Shown here: piece after piece, positions 8,891 to 16,980 of the stretch
Layout of the letters: each line of letters begins with the position of its first letter
Position numbering within the stretch: the stretch's first letter is position 1
Source: Cyanobacteria bacterium FACHB-471
GTDB lineage: Bacteria > Cyanobacteriota > Cyanobacteriia > Elainellales > Elainellaceae
Reading direction: 5' to 3'
DNA length: 64,000 nucleotides
NCBI GenBank assembly: GCA_014695345.1
Contig: JACJOC010000111.1
Span: 62,001-126,000, forward strand
The notes under the pieces: model-generated
Told to the model about the DNA's origin: nothing
Databases searched by the model: none
The model's input: only the letters and a program-made list of their open reading frames with translations
Program-made: the position numbers and the translations under genes

Positions 8891-8921
8891 GGTAGGGGCG
8901 ATTGGCAAATCGCCCCACAGG
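8891..8921. repeat. Hairpin repeat, family B, copy 1
   Basis: GGTA, then GGGGCGATT (8895-8903), loop GGCA, then AATCGCCCC (8908-8916), then ACAGG. The outer bases GGTAGGGGC ... GCCCC(T)ACAGG recur at 32826-32893 and 49099-49171 with different inner stems. It probably also works as a transcript end for the VOC gene. Confidence 0.6.
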
Positions 8922-8970
8922 CTTGTCTCTCCTAAGTCTCACGCTTAGCATAAGCAGCTACTGCTGAGAG

Positions 8971-9261
8971 TCAGGTTAATCCTGGTTCGGTCAGCGCTTG
9001 TCCCGCCATAGCGTTCTGTACGGGCAAACCTAATCCGAGAGCCGAAGTGCCAGCCAGATCGGTTCGGCGTGTGGTTGGGTCAAAAATGATGCTGTATGAG
9101 CACTCAGGGGAAAGACGCTGCATTCGCTTGAGATGATCTTCAGCATTGTTGCGACGACGAAACCGGGCAACTACAAGCTGTTCAGTAGGTGCAGCCGATT
9201 GTGTAGCCTCGGCTGCATGGCGAATAATGCACCAGGGGTGCAGCTGTTCTCTATAAGTCAT
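8971..9261 (-). CDS. Small conserved cyanobacterial-type protein, unknown function
   Basis: 96 residues from the ATG at 9261. A longer in-frame start at 9387 has no support. The core reads MTYREQLHPWCIIR, then VVARFRRRNNAEDHLKRMQR and YSIIFD. I recognise this pattern from small cyanobacterial proteins of unknown role. The last 30 residues (TSALGLGLPVQNAMAGQALT) diverge and may be a run-on extension. Its Shine-Dalgarno (GGGAGGGG) is paired in a 12-bp hairpin that also includes the A of the start codon, which suggests control of translation by RNA structure. Confidence 0.7.
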   Translation of the reverse strand: MTYREQLHPWCIIRHAAEATQSAAPTEQLVVARFRRRNNAEDHLKRMQRLSPECSYSIIFDPTTRRTDLAGTSALGLGLPVQNAMAGQALTEPGLT

Positions 9262-9298
9262 AAGCCCCTCCCAATGACAAATGCATGGAAGGGGCTTA
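9261..9298 (-). promoter_or_regulatory. Hairpin sequestering the ribosome binding site
   Basis: On the minus-strand RNA, TAAGCCCCTTCC pairs with GGGAGGGGCTTA (11 of 12 positions) around a 14-base loop. The 3' arm holds the Shine-Dalgarno of the gene at 8971-9261 and its last base is the A of AUG. The geometry is that of a translation-blocking or heat/ligand-opened switch. No known riboswitch class was recognised. Confidence 0.6.
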
Positions 9299-9449
9299 CA
9301 AAAATCTGATCTGCGATCGCATCGAAGCGACAGCAGCGGCTCGACAAGATCGGCGGTGGTGCTGATATCATAGTGACTTACCTCCAACTCCGGTTGGTGT
9401 GTGTGCGATCGCCCTTCAGTTTTCCAGGCAGGAGGGCGATTGATAGTCT

Positions 9450-9710
9450 TTACAAGTCCATTAAAGGCTCACGAACTGCCATTTGTCGATAAATGGTTAA
9501 GGTTCTGCAATTTTGCATTTCAGCAGGTAGCTGGGCAAAAAAAGGCTGTTGAGCCAAGGCTTGGCTGATATCATTTGTCGCGGTTTTTGCCGCTTCTTCC
9601 GGACTGCCAACACGTTATGTAATAGATTCATCACCAACATTGAATCCTGTTGGCTGACAATCCTGTACGAGTAGGTTTAGCAGGCAAAACCCTGATGAAA
9701 GGTTCAGCAC
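9450..9710 (-). pseudogene. Remnant of a small protein gene with an in-frame stop
   Basis: The minus strand reads, before the stop, QPTGFNVGDESIT. A TAA follows at 9615-9617, and the same frame then continues RVGSPEEAAKTATNDISQAL, AQQPFFAQLPAEMQNCRTLT and IYRQMAVREPLMDL to a stop at 9450-9452. The 55 codons after the TAA look like real coding sequence (alternating Ala/Gln/Pro/Leu use, no stops). TAA is one base from TAT (Tyr). Upstream, the frame runs into a dispersed repeat (9662-9682), so the true 5' end is lost. No family is recognised. Confidence 0.5.
9662..9682. repeat. Dispersed repeat, family C, copy 1
   Basis: CCTGTACGAGTAGGTTTAGCA matches CTGTACGGGTAGGTTTAGCA at 47502-47521 and, in the opposite orientation, CCTGTAGGGGCAGGTTTAGCA at 32873-32893. 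It lies at the broken 5' side of the gene remnant 9450-9710. GTAGGTTT (9671-9678) also pairs with AAACCTAC at 9713-9720. Confidence 0.6.
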
Positions 9711-9747
9711 TGAAACCTACCCCTAATCCCCAATCCTCAACTCCCAT

Positions 9748-10443
9748 TCACTTTGTCAAACCATGCTCCAATGCATAACGCACTAGCTCTGTGCGGCTAT
9801 TGGTGCCCGTTTTGCTAAACAAGCGGCTGACGTATTTCTCTACATTACGAACGCTGGTTTCCAGGCGACGGGCAATTTCCTTATTCATCAGACCCTCTGC
9901 CACCAGTTCTAGAACGCTTTGCTCACGCGGGGTAAAATCAAGCCGGACAGGAGCAGGGGTTTGGGCGATTGCCCCTCTCTGAGTCAGCAACGCCCGAATT
10001 TCAGCAATTTGTCGAGCCATGTCTGCGATATCGGGAGTACTGCCATCTCCTGCCGCCGCCCGATCTGCGACAGCTCGTCGCTCTAGCAGATTGCTCACGA
10101 TCGCTACCAATTCATCTGGGTCAAAAGGTTTGGACAGATAGGCATCACAACCCGCCTGGTAGCCCTGAATTCGGTCAGTCGTCATGCCTCTCGCAGTGAG
10201 AAACACGACAGGAATCGCCTGAAACCGTTCGTCTTCCCGCATTTGCTTGAGAAACTGGTAGCCATCTACCTGCGGCATCATAATGTCGGAGATTACCAGG
10301 TCAGGCGACGTTTGCTGAACTAAGTCCCAACCGTCACGGGCATTGCTGGCGACGTTTACTGTAAACCCGCTGTCTTCCAGGTAGGCCTGCACTGCTTCCC
10401 GCAATCCTGGTTCATCATCAACCAGCAACAACCGTCCTTCCAT
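9748..10443 (-). CDS. NarL/LuxR-type response regulator
   Basis: 231 residues. The receiver domain (1-120) shows LLVDDEPG, the phospho-acceptor in LVISDIMMPQVDGYQ (about D53), FLTARG (Thr switch) and YLSKPF (Lys switch). A linker of about 45 residues leads to a LuxR helix-turn-helix with TPREQSVLELVAEGLMNKEI, ending ELVRYALEHGL. The protein should be a two-component transcription factor. No kinase gene is next to it, so its partner is unknown. The start ATG follows the order expected for the receiver fold. It is transcribed in the same direction as the flavoprotein gene upstream, 130 bp away. Confidence 0.94.
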   Translation of the reverse strand: MEGRLLLVDDEPGLREAVQAYLEDSGFTVNVASNARDGWDLVQQTSPDLVISDIMMPQVDGYQFLKQMREDERFQAIPVVFLTARGMTTDRIQGYQAGCDAYLSKPFDPDELVAIVSNLLERRAVADRAAAGDGSTPDIADMARQIAEIRALLTQRGAIAQTPAPVRLDFTPREQSVLELVAEGLMNKEIARRLETSVRNVEKYVSRLFSKTGTNSRTELVRYALEHGLTK

Positions 10444-10572
10444 GCTTTTCCCCTACCTAAAATCCTTACTTAAATACCATTACCCATTATCGGATTGCAG
10501 AGGAGGATTGGATCGCTCGTTAGTACTTATTCAAACGAAGATCGGAGTTTTAAGTTGAATTTCTTGGTTTAA

Positions 10573-11781
10573 CTAGCATTTGACTAAGCTAGATCTGGTT
10601 AGTGCAGCAACAATGCGATCGCTAGCTAACCTTGCGCCTGCCAAATTACGGGCAGTAGGACCAATTTGCAGCGCTGCTAGACCGCCCATTAGAAACAGGT
10701 TACAGCCCTGCCAGCGCAGATGGTCATCCAGGATGGGCAAGCCGTTCACAATACTAGTCGGAAATTCTTCTAGAACGTCTGCCAGGAGTGGATTTTGGGT
10801 TACGTCTAGCTTTGTCCCGGTGGCAAGCCAGATGCGATCGCATTCCAAAACTGCGCCATCTTGACAGCGGACTTGCCAGCGATCGCCCAGCCATTCTGCC
10901 CTGACTACCTGACAGCGTTGGTGCAGCGACAGTTTTCCTGTTTGCTGCAACTGGCGTAGATGAGTCATCATGTTGGGAGTCATAGAACCGCCATTACGGG
11001 CTTGCTGAATCATTTCCCAACGGGCTTCCCAATCGCGTTCGGCAACAAATTCCTGGCACTCTGGGGAATTGAGCCAATTAGGATCAGCGTCAAACCATTT
11101 CTCTAGAAGGCGACGACGAGAGAGCAACAGCACCTCGGCACCCCGCGCGATCGCTCCTACTGCCAGGTGTCCACTCGTTAATCCGCCTCCCACGATCAAA
11201 ATTCGCTCACCCCGCAAGCGCAACTGGCGCAAATCAACCTCGTGGGAATGGCAAAGTCTGTGTTTTGGGTAGGGGGTTGAAACTTTATTCACCCAGGCTG
11301 GAAAATTGAGCATTCCGCCACCCATTGCCAGCACGACCCGCTGAGCCACTAACGATTTGCCGCTAGCCAGAGCAATGCTGAGGCAAGGACGATCTTGCAT
11401 GATCGGCGTGATTCGCTGGACTAGAGCGCGATGCACCTGCTGCTGTAGCTGCCAGCGGTAAACGAGGGTTTGGCAAAAATCTTGAAACAGTTTTGCGCCT
11501 GGTAGGTCGTGTGGTGAAAACAACTCGTCGAGTCGATGTTTTGCAAACTGACGCAGCGCGTAAGGGTTGGGGTCGGGCTGGTGAATGGCAGGCGATCGCA
11601 AATGCGAAATTTCCAGCATTGAAAACAAACGCTGCCACTGATGCATCCAAAACCCGTTTGGATCAAGCACAACGATCTTTTCCTGCATTTGCGATCGCTT
11701 TTGCAGCAAATGTGTTGCCAGGGTGAGAGCGTGAGGTCCAGCCCCGATGATGACTATATCAGTCTGAGTGGGTAGATGCAT
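10573..11781 (-). CDS. FAD/NAD(P)-binding monooxygenase-like protein, likely iron-regulated
   Basis: 402 residues with two Rossmann sites: IVIIGAGPHALTLATHLL (about 9-26) for FAD and RILIVGGGLTSGHLA in the middle for NAD(P)H. WMHQWQRLFSMLEISHLRSP and the late IWLATGTKLD resemble the lysine/ornithine N-hydroxylase and flavin monooxygenase group. A true siderophore N-hydroxylase cannot be claimed. The ATG at 11781 follows GGAGGTCTTTGTA, so the in-frame TTG at 11796 is rejected. A 16-of-19 Fur-box match lies 38-56 bp upstream, which supports iron control. No siderophore synthesis genes are visible nearby. Confidence 0.82.
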   Translation of the reverse strand: MHLPTQTDIVIIGAGPHALTLATHLLQKRSQMQEKIVVLDPNGFWMHQWQRLFSMLEISHLRSPAIHQPDPNPYALRQFAKHRLDELFSPHDLPGAKLFQDFCQTLVYRWQLQQQVHRALVQRITPIMQDRPCLSIALASGKSLVAQRVVLAMGGGMLNFPAWVNKVSTPYPKHRLCHSHEVDLRQLRLRGERILIVGGGLTSGHLAVGAIARGAEVLLLSRRRLLEKWFDADPNWLNSPECQEFVAERDWEARWEMIQQARNGGSMTPNMMTHLRQLQQTGKLSLHQRCQVVRAEWLGDRWQVRCQDGAVLECDRIWLATGTKLDVTQNPLLADVLEEFPTSIVNGLPILDDHLRWQGCNLFLMGGLAALQIGPTARNLAGARLASDRIVAALTRSSLVKC

Positions 11782-11818
11782 TACAAAGACCTCCAAAAAC
11801 GGAAGCGAGAAATATCAT

Positions 11819-11837
11819 GATAATGATTGTCTTTATT
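11819..11837 (-). promoter_or_regulatory. Fur box
   Basis: Read on the minus strand, AATAAAGACAATCATTATC matches the classical Fur consensus GATAATGATAATCATTATC at 16 of 19 positions. It sits 38-56 bases upstream of the flavoprotein ATG at 11781, a promoter-overlapping position suited to iron-dependent repression. Confidence 0.7.
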
Positions 11838-11985
11838 ATGTAGAACGTGATAAGCAAATTTTATGTATCGCTAGCAAAGAAATCTGTCTACAAATTGAAC
11901 AATTTATTGCCGATTTGTGCATTTCTTTCAGAAACGTCTTAGTTCAGGCTGCGTAGGATTAGGAAAGTTGAGCAATTGATTCAGA

Positions 11986-12081
11986 ATGAAACCTGCTTGT
12001 TAAGACAGCGATTCATCGCGTCCTATGCTCAAAGCATCTGTTACTCATGAAGCCTACTTGTAGAATGCGATTCATCAGGTC
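11986..12081. repeat. Two-copy direct repeat upstream of alpha/beta hydrolase gene
   Basis: The unit ATGAA-x-CCT-x-CTTGT ... GCGATTCATC-xx-GTC occurs at 11986-12022 and 12047-12081, about 60 bp apart. Each copy has ATGAA and TTCAT at its inner ends, so each can fold. The second copy ends 35 bp before the ATG at 12117. It could be a pair of operator sites or a leader RNA structure. Confidence 0.55.
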
Positions 12082-12116
12082 TTTACCAAGAATTTTGTAA
12101 GATTGGGAGTTTTTTT

Positions 12117-13031
12117 ATGAATGCGATCGCCCCTCCTCTCAACCCCACTAACCCTGCCGGAATTGGCGGTACTCCCCACGAGTTTGTGTGGAATTGGAAG
12201 CAGCAAGCCCACACGGTTGTCTACGAGACGTTAGGACAGGGAAGTCCTGTTTTGCTGCTGCCTGCTTTTAGCACCGTGTCTACCCGTTCCGAAATGCGAG
12301 GTTTAGCAGAGCGGCTGTCTACTCAATTTCAAGTCTGGGCGATGGATTGGCTCGGTTTTGGAGAATCTGACCGACCGTCCATCGACTACCGCTCACCGGT
12401 TTATCACCAACTTTTGCAAGATTTTGTCCGCAGCCAATTTGACACGCCCGTAGCAGTGATTGCTGCCGGACATGCAGCGGGCTATGTGATGCAGTTGGCT
12501 TCGATGCAGCCCGCAGTCTGGTCAAAGATTGTGTTGGTGGCTCCAACCTGGCGCGGACCGTTGCCGACGATGGGTGCAAATCAGCAGGTTGCAGGTGTGG
12601 TGCGGGAAACGGTGCGATCGCCCCTGCTGGGACAAGCGCTTTATAAGCTCAATACGGTGCCCTCCTTTCTCAATTTGATGTATCGTCGTCACGTCTATAC
12701 CAATATTGAGAAACTCACGCCCGAATTCATTCAGCAGAAATACCGGATTACCCAACGACCCGGTGCCCGCTTCGCTCCAGCTGCCTTTGTCACAGGTACC
12801 CTCGACCCTGCTCAAAACCGCGACGAATTTCTGCAAAACTTTCAATCCCTCTCAGTGCCGTTGATGTTGGTCATCAGCGAACAGGCACCTCCAGGCTCAA
12901 AGGCAGAAATGGAGGTGATCGCAGCGCAGCCCAACGTGCAATCCCAACGGCTTCCCGGCTCCTTAGGACTGCACGAAGAATATGCCGCAGAAGTGGCTGC
13001 GATCGCCCTACCCTTCCTTACGACTAACTAG
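12117..13031 (+). CDS. Alpha/beta-hydrolase fold protein with altered nucleophile elbow
   Basis: 304 residues with a clear alpha/beta-hydrolase core: VLLLPAFSTVSTRSEM (oxyanion region), VWAMDWLGFGESDRP and IAAGHAAGYVMQLAS. The nucleophile elbow should read G-x-S-x-G but here reads G-H-A-A-G, so the serine position is alanine. The late GLHEEY could supply the catalytic His. The protein may therefore be a non-hydrolytic relative or use other chemistry. The family resemblance itself is strong. The ATG follows GGGAGTTTTTTT. Upstream are the 60-bp spaced repeats and, further off, the Fur box. Confidence 0.85.
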   Translation: MNAIAPPLNPTNPAGIGGTPHEFVWNWKQQAHTVVYETLGQGSPVLLLPAFSTVSTRSEMRGLAERLSTQFQVWAMDWLGFGESDRPSIDYRSPVYHQLLQDFVRSQFDTPVAVIAAGHAAGYVMQLASMQPAVWSKIVLVAPTWRGPLPTMGANQQVAGVVRETVRSPLLGQALYKLNTVPSFLNLMYRRHVYTNIEKLTPEFIQQKYRITQRPGARFAPAAFVTGTLDPAQNRDEFLQNFQSLSVPLMLVISEQAPPGSKAEMEVIAAQPNVQSQRLPGSLGLHEEYAAEVAAIALPFLTTN

Positions 13032-13139
13032 TAGGTTGGCAACGCTTGAGTAAGGGTGAACACCCGTTTGCCCTTACGAAGGTAAAATCTCTACAAAAGC
13101 TTCCCAGTTGCACTTTACGTCAATAACCCAGGACTCCAC

Positions 13140-13385
13140 ATGACGACTCAACCCGATTCCAAATCACTCAACGTCTGGGATTACAAACCCTGGTGGTGTC
13201 AGCCCTGGTCAATCATTTTGACAGGCATCACCCTGATCAGCGGTAGCTGGCTGCTGCTGCGACTCTGGTGGCTGACTGCGCTGGTTGCTATTCCTGTAAT
13301 AACTTGGATGGTGTTCTTTGTGCTGATTTACCCCAAGCTGGTTGCCCAAAGCGGTATCCTTTTGGATGAAAAAGCATCGGAGTAG
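13140..13385 (+). CDS. Small two-helix membrane protein
   Basis: 81 residues: a soluble N-terminus with DYKPWWCQPW, then two hydrophobic helices (SIILTGITLISGSWLLLRLWW and TALVAIPVITWMVFFVLIY) and a short polar tail. The Trp-rich DYKPWWCQPWSI motif is familiar from a small cyanobacterial membrane family (I believe DUF6737, not checked). Its function is unknown. It follows the hydrolase gene by 108 bp on the same strand. Possible co-transcription cannot be decided from the sequence. Confidence 0.8.
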   Translation: MTTQPDSKSLNVWDYKPWWCQPWSIILTGITLISGSWLLLRLWWLTALVAIPVITWMVFFVLIYPKLVAQSGILLDEKASE

Positions 13386-14228
13386 TAGAGTGCAATCGCG
13401 ATTGATAGATAGAGGGGCAATCTTTTGTCCAAGATTTGTCCTATTAAAGTGCTTCTGAAAAGTCCGAAGCTGATACTTAACAGCACGCTTCACGCTAGAA
13501 CTACTCAAATTGCTCAGCCTTAAAAAGAAGCCCAATATGGTAGCTGTTACTGCTACTGCCTAAATATTTGAGTTTTTATGAGTTCATCCTTTAGATAGGT
13601 CTATTGTCTTTTAGATCTCTTTCAAAATACATATCTTCTAACAGAAGTTCTATTAACTCAAAAGTTCACGAACCTTCTGTGTAGAAAAAAATTGTTGAGA
13701 AATTGATCGAAAGAATTTTGCCTCTACAGATTTTTATTTCTGTAGGATAAATCCTACATTTATTCTGGATATTTTTCGACTTTTCGACTAATTGACAGTC
13801 GTCTACGTCACATTTACTACCATTTTTGTGTAGAGGTACTTAGATCAAGCAAACTAAATTCCTTCTTTCATCAAATCTAAGGTCTGAATGTAAACGGATT
13901 TAACATAAGATTTTTTAGCGTAATACTTTGCTATGTACGATTAAGTACATTAAATCGAGCTTAAAGCTCTACAACCCCCATTTGGTAAAGAATGTAGATC
14001 AGGTTGAGCATAGAAATAAATCAGCAATAGGCTCAAATTTGCTTAAACTATTCCCAACGAAATACCTATATACGCCTACAGCCTCCTTCTCTTGATAGAC
14101 CGAAAAGATTAGGTAAATCGTCTAGTATTTCTGCAGGTAAAACTGTTGAAATATTATTATCCATTGCATATCCATCCCAAAGTGCTTGCTTAAAGTCCTC
14201 CTCGTTCTAGAAAGTCGAAAGGTTAGAG
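13386..14228. other. Long AT-rich interval before a NarL regulator
   Basis: About 840 bases, clearly richer in A/T than the neighbours, with no credible gene. A short perfect hairpin TGTAGGAT-AA-ATCCTACA lies at 13741-13758. The interval ends at the ATG of the response regulator at 14229, so it may contain a long leader or an unannotated small RNA. No tRNA or known RNA family was recognised. Confidence 0.5.
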
Positions 14229-14948
14229 ATGAACACGATCCGTGTAGCCCTAGTGGAAGACCATACTTTAACTCGCGTTGGTATTCGCACAGCACTACAG
14301 CAGCGAGACCAAATTGCGGTAGTTGGTGAAGCAAGTAATGCTTTATCTGCGCTTGAACTTCTTAAAATCACTCCTACCGACGTTGCTATTGTAGATGTTG
14401 GTTTACCCGGAATGGATGGGATCGAATTAACTCAGCGCCTCAAGAGCATTCCTCCCGCAGGTGATGTGCCTGAAACGAAAGTTTTAATTATGACAATGCA
14501 GGACGATGAAGAAGTCGTCATGTCTGCTTTTGCGGCTGGGGCAGACTCTTACTGCATGAAGGATATCAGCATCAATGATCTGGTAGAAGCTATTCGAGTA
14601 ACCTCTCAGGGTGATTCTTGGATTGATCCATCTGTTGCTCGTGTTGTCCTGCGACAGACCCGTGAAGCGCAGGCTGAGGCTTTTTCTAAAGCTGAATCTG
14701 GCACGATCGCCATTAAAGCAATGGACAATGAGTATGATCAGGTTGTTCAGGCATACCCATTAACAGAGCGAGAATTGGAAGTTTTGGAGTTGATTGTAGA
14801 CGGATGCAGCAATGCCAAAATTGCTGAACGACTCTACATCACTGTTGGAACAGTCAAAACTCATGTACGGAATATTTTGAACAAGCTCTGTGCTGATGAT
14901 CGCACTCAGTTAGCGGTTCGTGCGCTTCGCTCGGGGCTTGTGAAATAA
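14229..14948 (+). CDS. NarL/LuxR-type response regulator
   Basis: 239 residues. The receiver domain shows VALVEDHTLTRVGIRTAL, phospho-acceptor in VAIVDVGLPGMDGIEL (about D56), MTMQDDEE and YCMKDI (Lys switch). A linker of about 55 residues (135-180) is longer than usual. The LuxR DNA-binding domain follows: LTERELEVLELIVDGCSNAK, then LYITVGTVKTHVRNILNKL. It is a NarL-class transcription factor. The ATG lies 10 bp after AAAGGTTAGAG. It has no adjacent kinase, an 840-bp upstream interval, and a terminator 30 bp downstream. Confidence 0.95.
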   Translation: MNTIRVALVEDHTLTRVGIRTALQQRDQIAVVGEASNALSALELLKITPTDVAIVDVGLPGMDGIELTQRLKSIPPAGDVPETKVLIMTMQDDEEVVMSAFAAGADSYCMKDISINDLVEAIRVTSQGDSWIDPSVARVVLRQTREAQAEAFSKAESGTIAIKAMDNEYDQVVQAYPLTERELEVLELIVDGCSNAKIAERLYITVGTVKTHVRNILNKLCADDRTQLAVRALRSGLVK

Positions 14949-14977
14949 CTCTACTCTTTACTTAGCAAGGGACGCAT

Positions 14978-15010
14978 ATCCCCGGCTTCGTAGAGAAGTC
15001 GGGGATTTTA
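14978..15010 (+). terminator. Terminator after NarL regulator
   Basis: ATCCCCGGCTTC (14978-14989) pairs with GAAGTCGGGGAT (14995-15006, one G-T pair), followed by TTTATT. Confidence 0.8.
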
Positions 15011-15107
15011 TTGCTACCTGACTAACGAGTCTGTTAATGAGATGTTTTTGAACGTAAAGGCTTTGTTTCAGTGCAGAGTTTCAGTGCAGGGGCGATCGCC
15101 CAGATCA

Positions 15108-16244
15108 TCACGTTTGATACCAGATTGACTCGATAGTTTGGGCAATTTCTGTGGCTTGCGATCGCTGCTTAGCTGCATCGCTAATATCCATCAACACAGT
15201 CACATGTCCCAACTTACGCCCCGGTCGAGATTCCGTTTTGCCATACCAATGCACCTGAGCCTGGGGAATTTGCGATAACTGCTGGCGTTTCTCTAAGTAC
15301 TCACTTTGGGAATGCTCGTAGCCCAACAAATTCACCATGACAGCCGCCTCAGTCCGCAGGGCCGGATTGCCCAATGGCAAACCACACACTGCACGAAGAT
15401 GTTGCTCAAACTGAGACGTGACGCAGGCATCTAAAGTGTAATGGCCGGAGTTGTGAGTGCGAGGTGCAATCTCGTTGACCAGCACTTTGCCGTCACAAGT
15501 TAGAAACAGTTCAATGCCAAATATGCCGACAACATTGAGTTGAGTGAGTAAGGTGTGGGCGATCGCCTCCACTTCCTCCTCTACTGTCGCCAAATCAGAA
15601 GTCACAAATACTCGATGACAAACCTGTGCTTCCTGCTGAGTTTCCACAACTGGGTAGGTGACGATCTCACCTGTCGTGCTACGTGCCGCCATAATTGCCA
15701 GTTCACGCTCAAAGGGCACAAATTCTTCGACCAACCAGGCTTGCCTTGCCGAGTTCGCCAGAATTTTCTCTAAATCTGCCCGATCCTTGAGAACAAACGT
15801 TCCCTGTCCGTCATAGCCGTGGCGACGCGCCTTCAAAACAATGGGATAGCTGAGCCATCTGGCAGACAGGGTATCTGCGGCTTCTAAAGTTGAGAATTCA
15901 GGAGTGGGTAGCCCAATGTCCCGCAAATAGCAGCGCTGATGATACTTATCCAGCAGCGGAGCCAGGGCTGTGAGTTGAGGATAAAAACGAATGCCCTGCT
16001 TTTCTAGATGGGTCAGGGCTTCCAGGTCAATAAACTCATTCTCAAACGTGATCACGTCACACTGGGCAGCAAGCTGGGCTGTCGCAGCAGCATCGTCAAT
16101 CGGGGCAAGAATCGTCTCGGTGGCGATCGCCACTGCCGGATCACTCGCCTCAGGAGTTTGCACAACTAAATCGACTGCTAGCGATCGCGCCGCATCTGCC
16201 ATCATCCAGGCGAGCTGACCGCCACCAATTACACCAACCCGCAT
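15108..16244 (-). CDS. purK: 5-(carboxyamino)imidazole ribonucleotide synthase (PurK)
   Basis: An ATP-grasp enzyme of purine synthesis that carboxylates AIR using bicarbonate and ATP. The 378-residue product opens with RVGVIGGGQLAWMM, the family N-terminal motif. PIVLKARRHGYDGQGTFVL is the ATP-grasp glycine loop, WLVEEFVPFERELAI the ATP-binding region and VNEIAPRTHNSGHYTLDA the signature near the active site. The ATG at 16244 is preferred to an in-frame TTG at 16256. With that start the gene begins 2 bp after the stop of the pentapeptide gene, so the two are translationally close. purE is not in the window. Confidence 0.95.
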   Translation of the reverse strand: MRVGVIGGGQLAWMMADAARSLAVDLVVQTPEASDPAVAIATETILAPIDDAAATAQLAAQCDVITFENEFIDLEALTHLEKQGIRFYPQLTALAPLLDKYHQRCYLRDIGLPTPEFSTLEAADTLSARWLSYPIVLKARRHGYDGQGTFVLKDRADLEKILANSARQAWLVEEFVPFERELAIMAARSTTGEIVTYPVVETQQEAQVCHRVFVTSDLATVEEEVEAIAHTLLTQLNVVGIFGIELFLTCDGKVLVNEIAPRTHNSGHYTLDACVTSQFEQHLRAVCGLPLGNPALRTEAAVMVNLLGYEHSQSEYLEKRQQLSQIPQAQVHWYGKTESRPGRKLGHVTVLMDISDAAKQRSQATEIAQTIESIWYQT

Positions 16245-16246
16245 AG

Positions 16247-16735
16247 TCAAGGGCAACCTAAAGATTCACGTGTATCGATACCTGTTTTGGGATTTGTGCC
16301 GCTAGCCCGTGCACATAACTCCTTCACCTGTGCCCCGTCCAAAATGGCGTAGCTAAAATCGGCTCCGGCAATATCCACATCCTCGAACGTCGATCGCAGC
16401 AAAATGGCTTCGGTAAAAACTGCATCGCTCAAATCGGCTCCCGAAAAGTTTACCTGATCTGCCATTGCATTGGTCAAATCTGCGCCGTGCAGAATAGCTT
16501 TAGTCATGACCGACGCGCTAAACACGGCTCCTCGAATATCTGCATCGCTGAAGTTAGTGAACTCCAAATTTGCGTTAGAAAATTCCGATGCCTGTAGGCT
16601 CTGCCCTGAAAAATCTCGCCCTTTTAGCTCTGCATTACTAAAGGACATCGGCATCGTCCAGTCTGCCTGAGCCGGAAGACTCCAACCCCAAAGCATCAGA
16701 GACAGCAAAAAAGCTGTCAGTTTTTGCCAAGTCAT
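16247..16735 (-). CDS. Exported pentapeptide-repeat protein
   Basis: 162 residues from ATG 16735. Residues 1-25 form a signal peptide ([18 protein letters not shown]). The rest is a run of A(D/N)LxX pentapeptides (for example [43 protein letters not shown]), giving a right-handed beta helix of about four to five coils, with two Cys near the end. This looks like a lumenal or periplasmic pentapeptide protein of the kind common in cyanobacteria. Its role is unknown. It lies directly upstream of purK with a 2-bp gap, an unusual partner pairing. Confidence 0.9.
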   Translation of the reverse strand: MTWQKLTAFLLSLMLWGWSLPAQADWTMPMSFSNAELKGRDFSGQSLQASEFSNANLEFTNFSDADIRGAVFSASVMTKAILHGADLTNAMADQVNFSGADLSDAVFTEAILLRSTFEDVDIAGADFSYAILDGAQVKELCARASGTNPKTGIDTRESLGCP

Positions 16736-16980
16736 GCTCAACCCCAAATAGAGTCACTGACTCTATCTTGCCAGGATTCTGGTTGCGTTGAAGCTGGATT
16801 CATAAAAGGGAGGTATCTGGGTTAGTAAAATTCGAGGTATCTGGAGGACCAAAGGAATCGCAGGGGAAACTAATCAGTTGAGCAAAAGATTAAGAGCTTT
16901 GCACGTATCCACCCTGGAATGGGCATGATTCATTATGATGGAGTTAGAGAAATTCACTATTTGTAATAGGTTACGGTTTC

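Noticed and set aside
11768..11956. 62-codon frame over the Fur box region
   Set aside because: It starts inside the oppositely oriented flavoprotein gene and covers its promoter; no family likeness.
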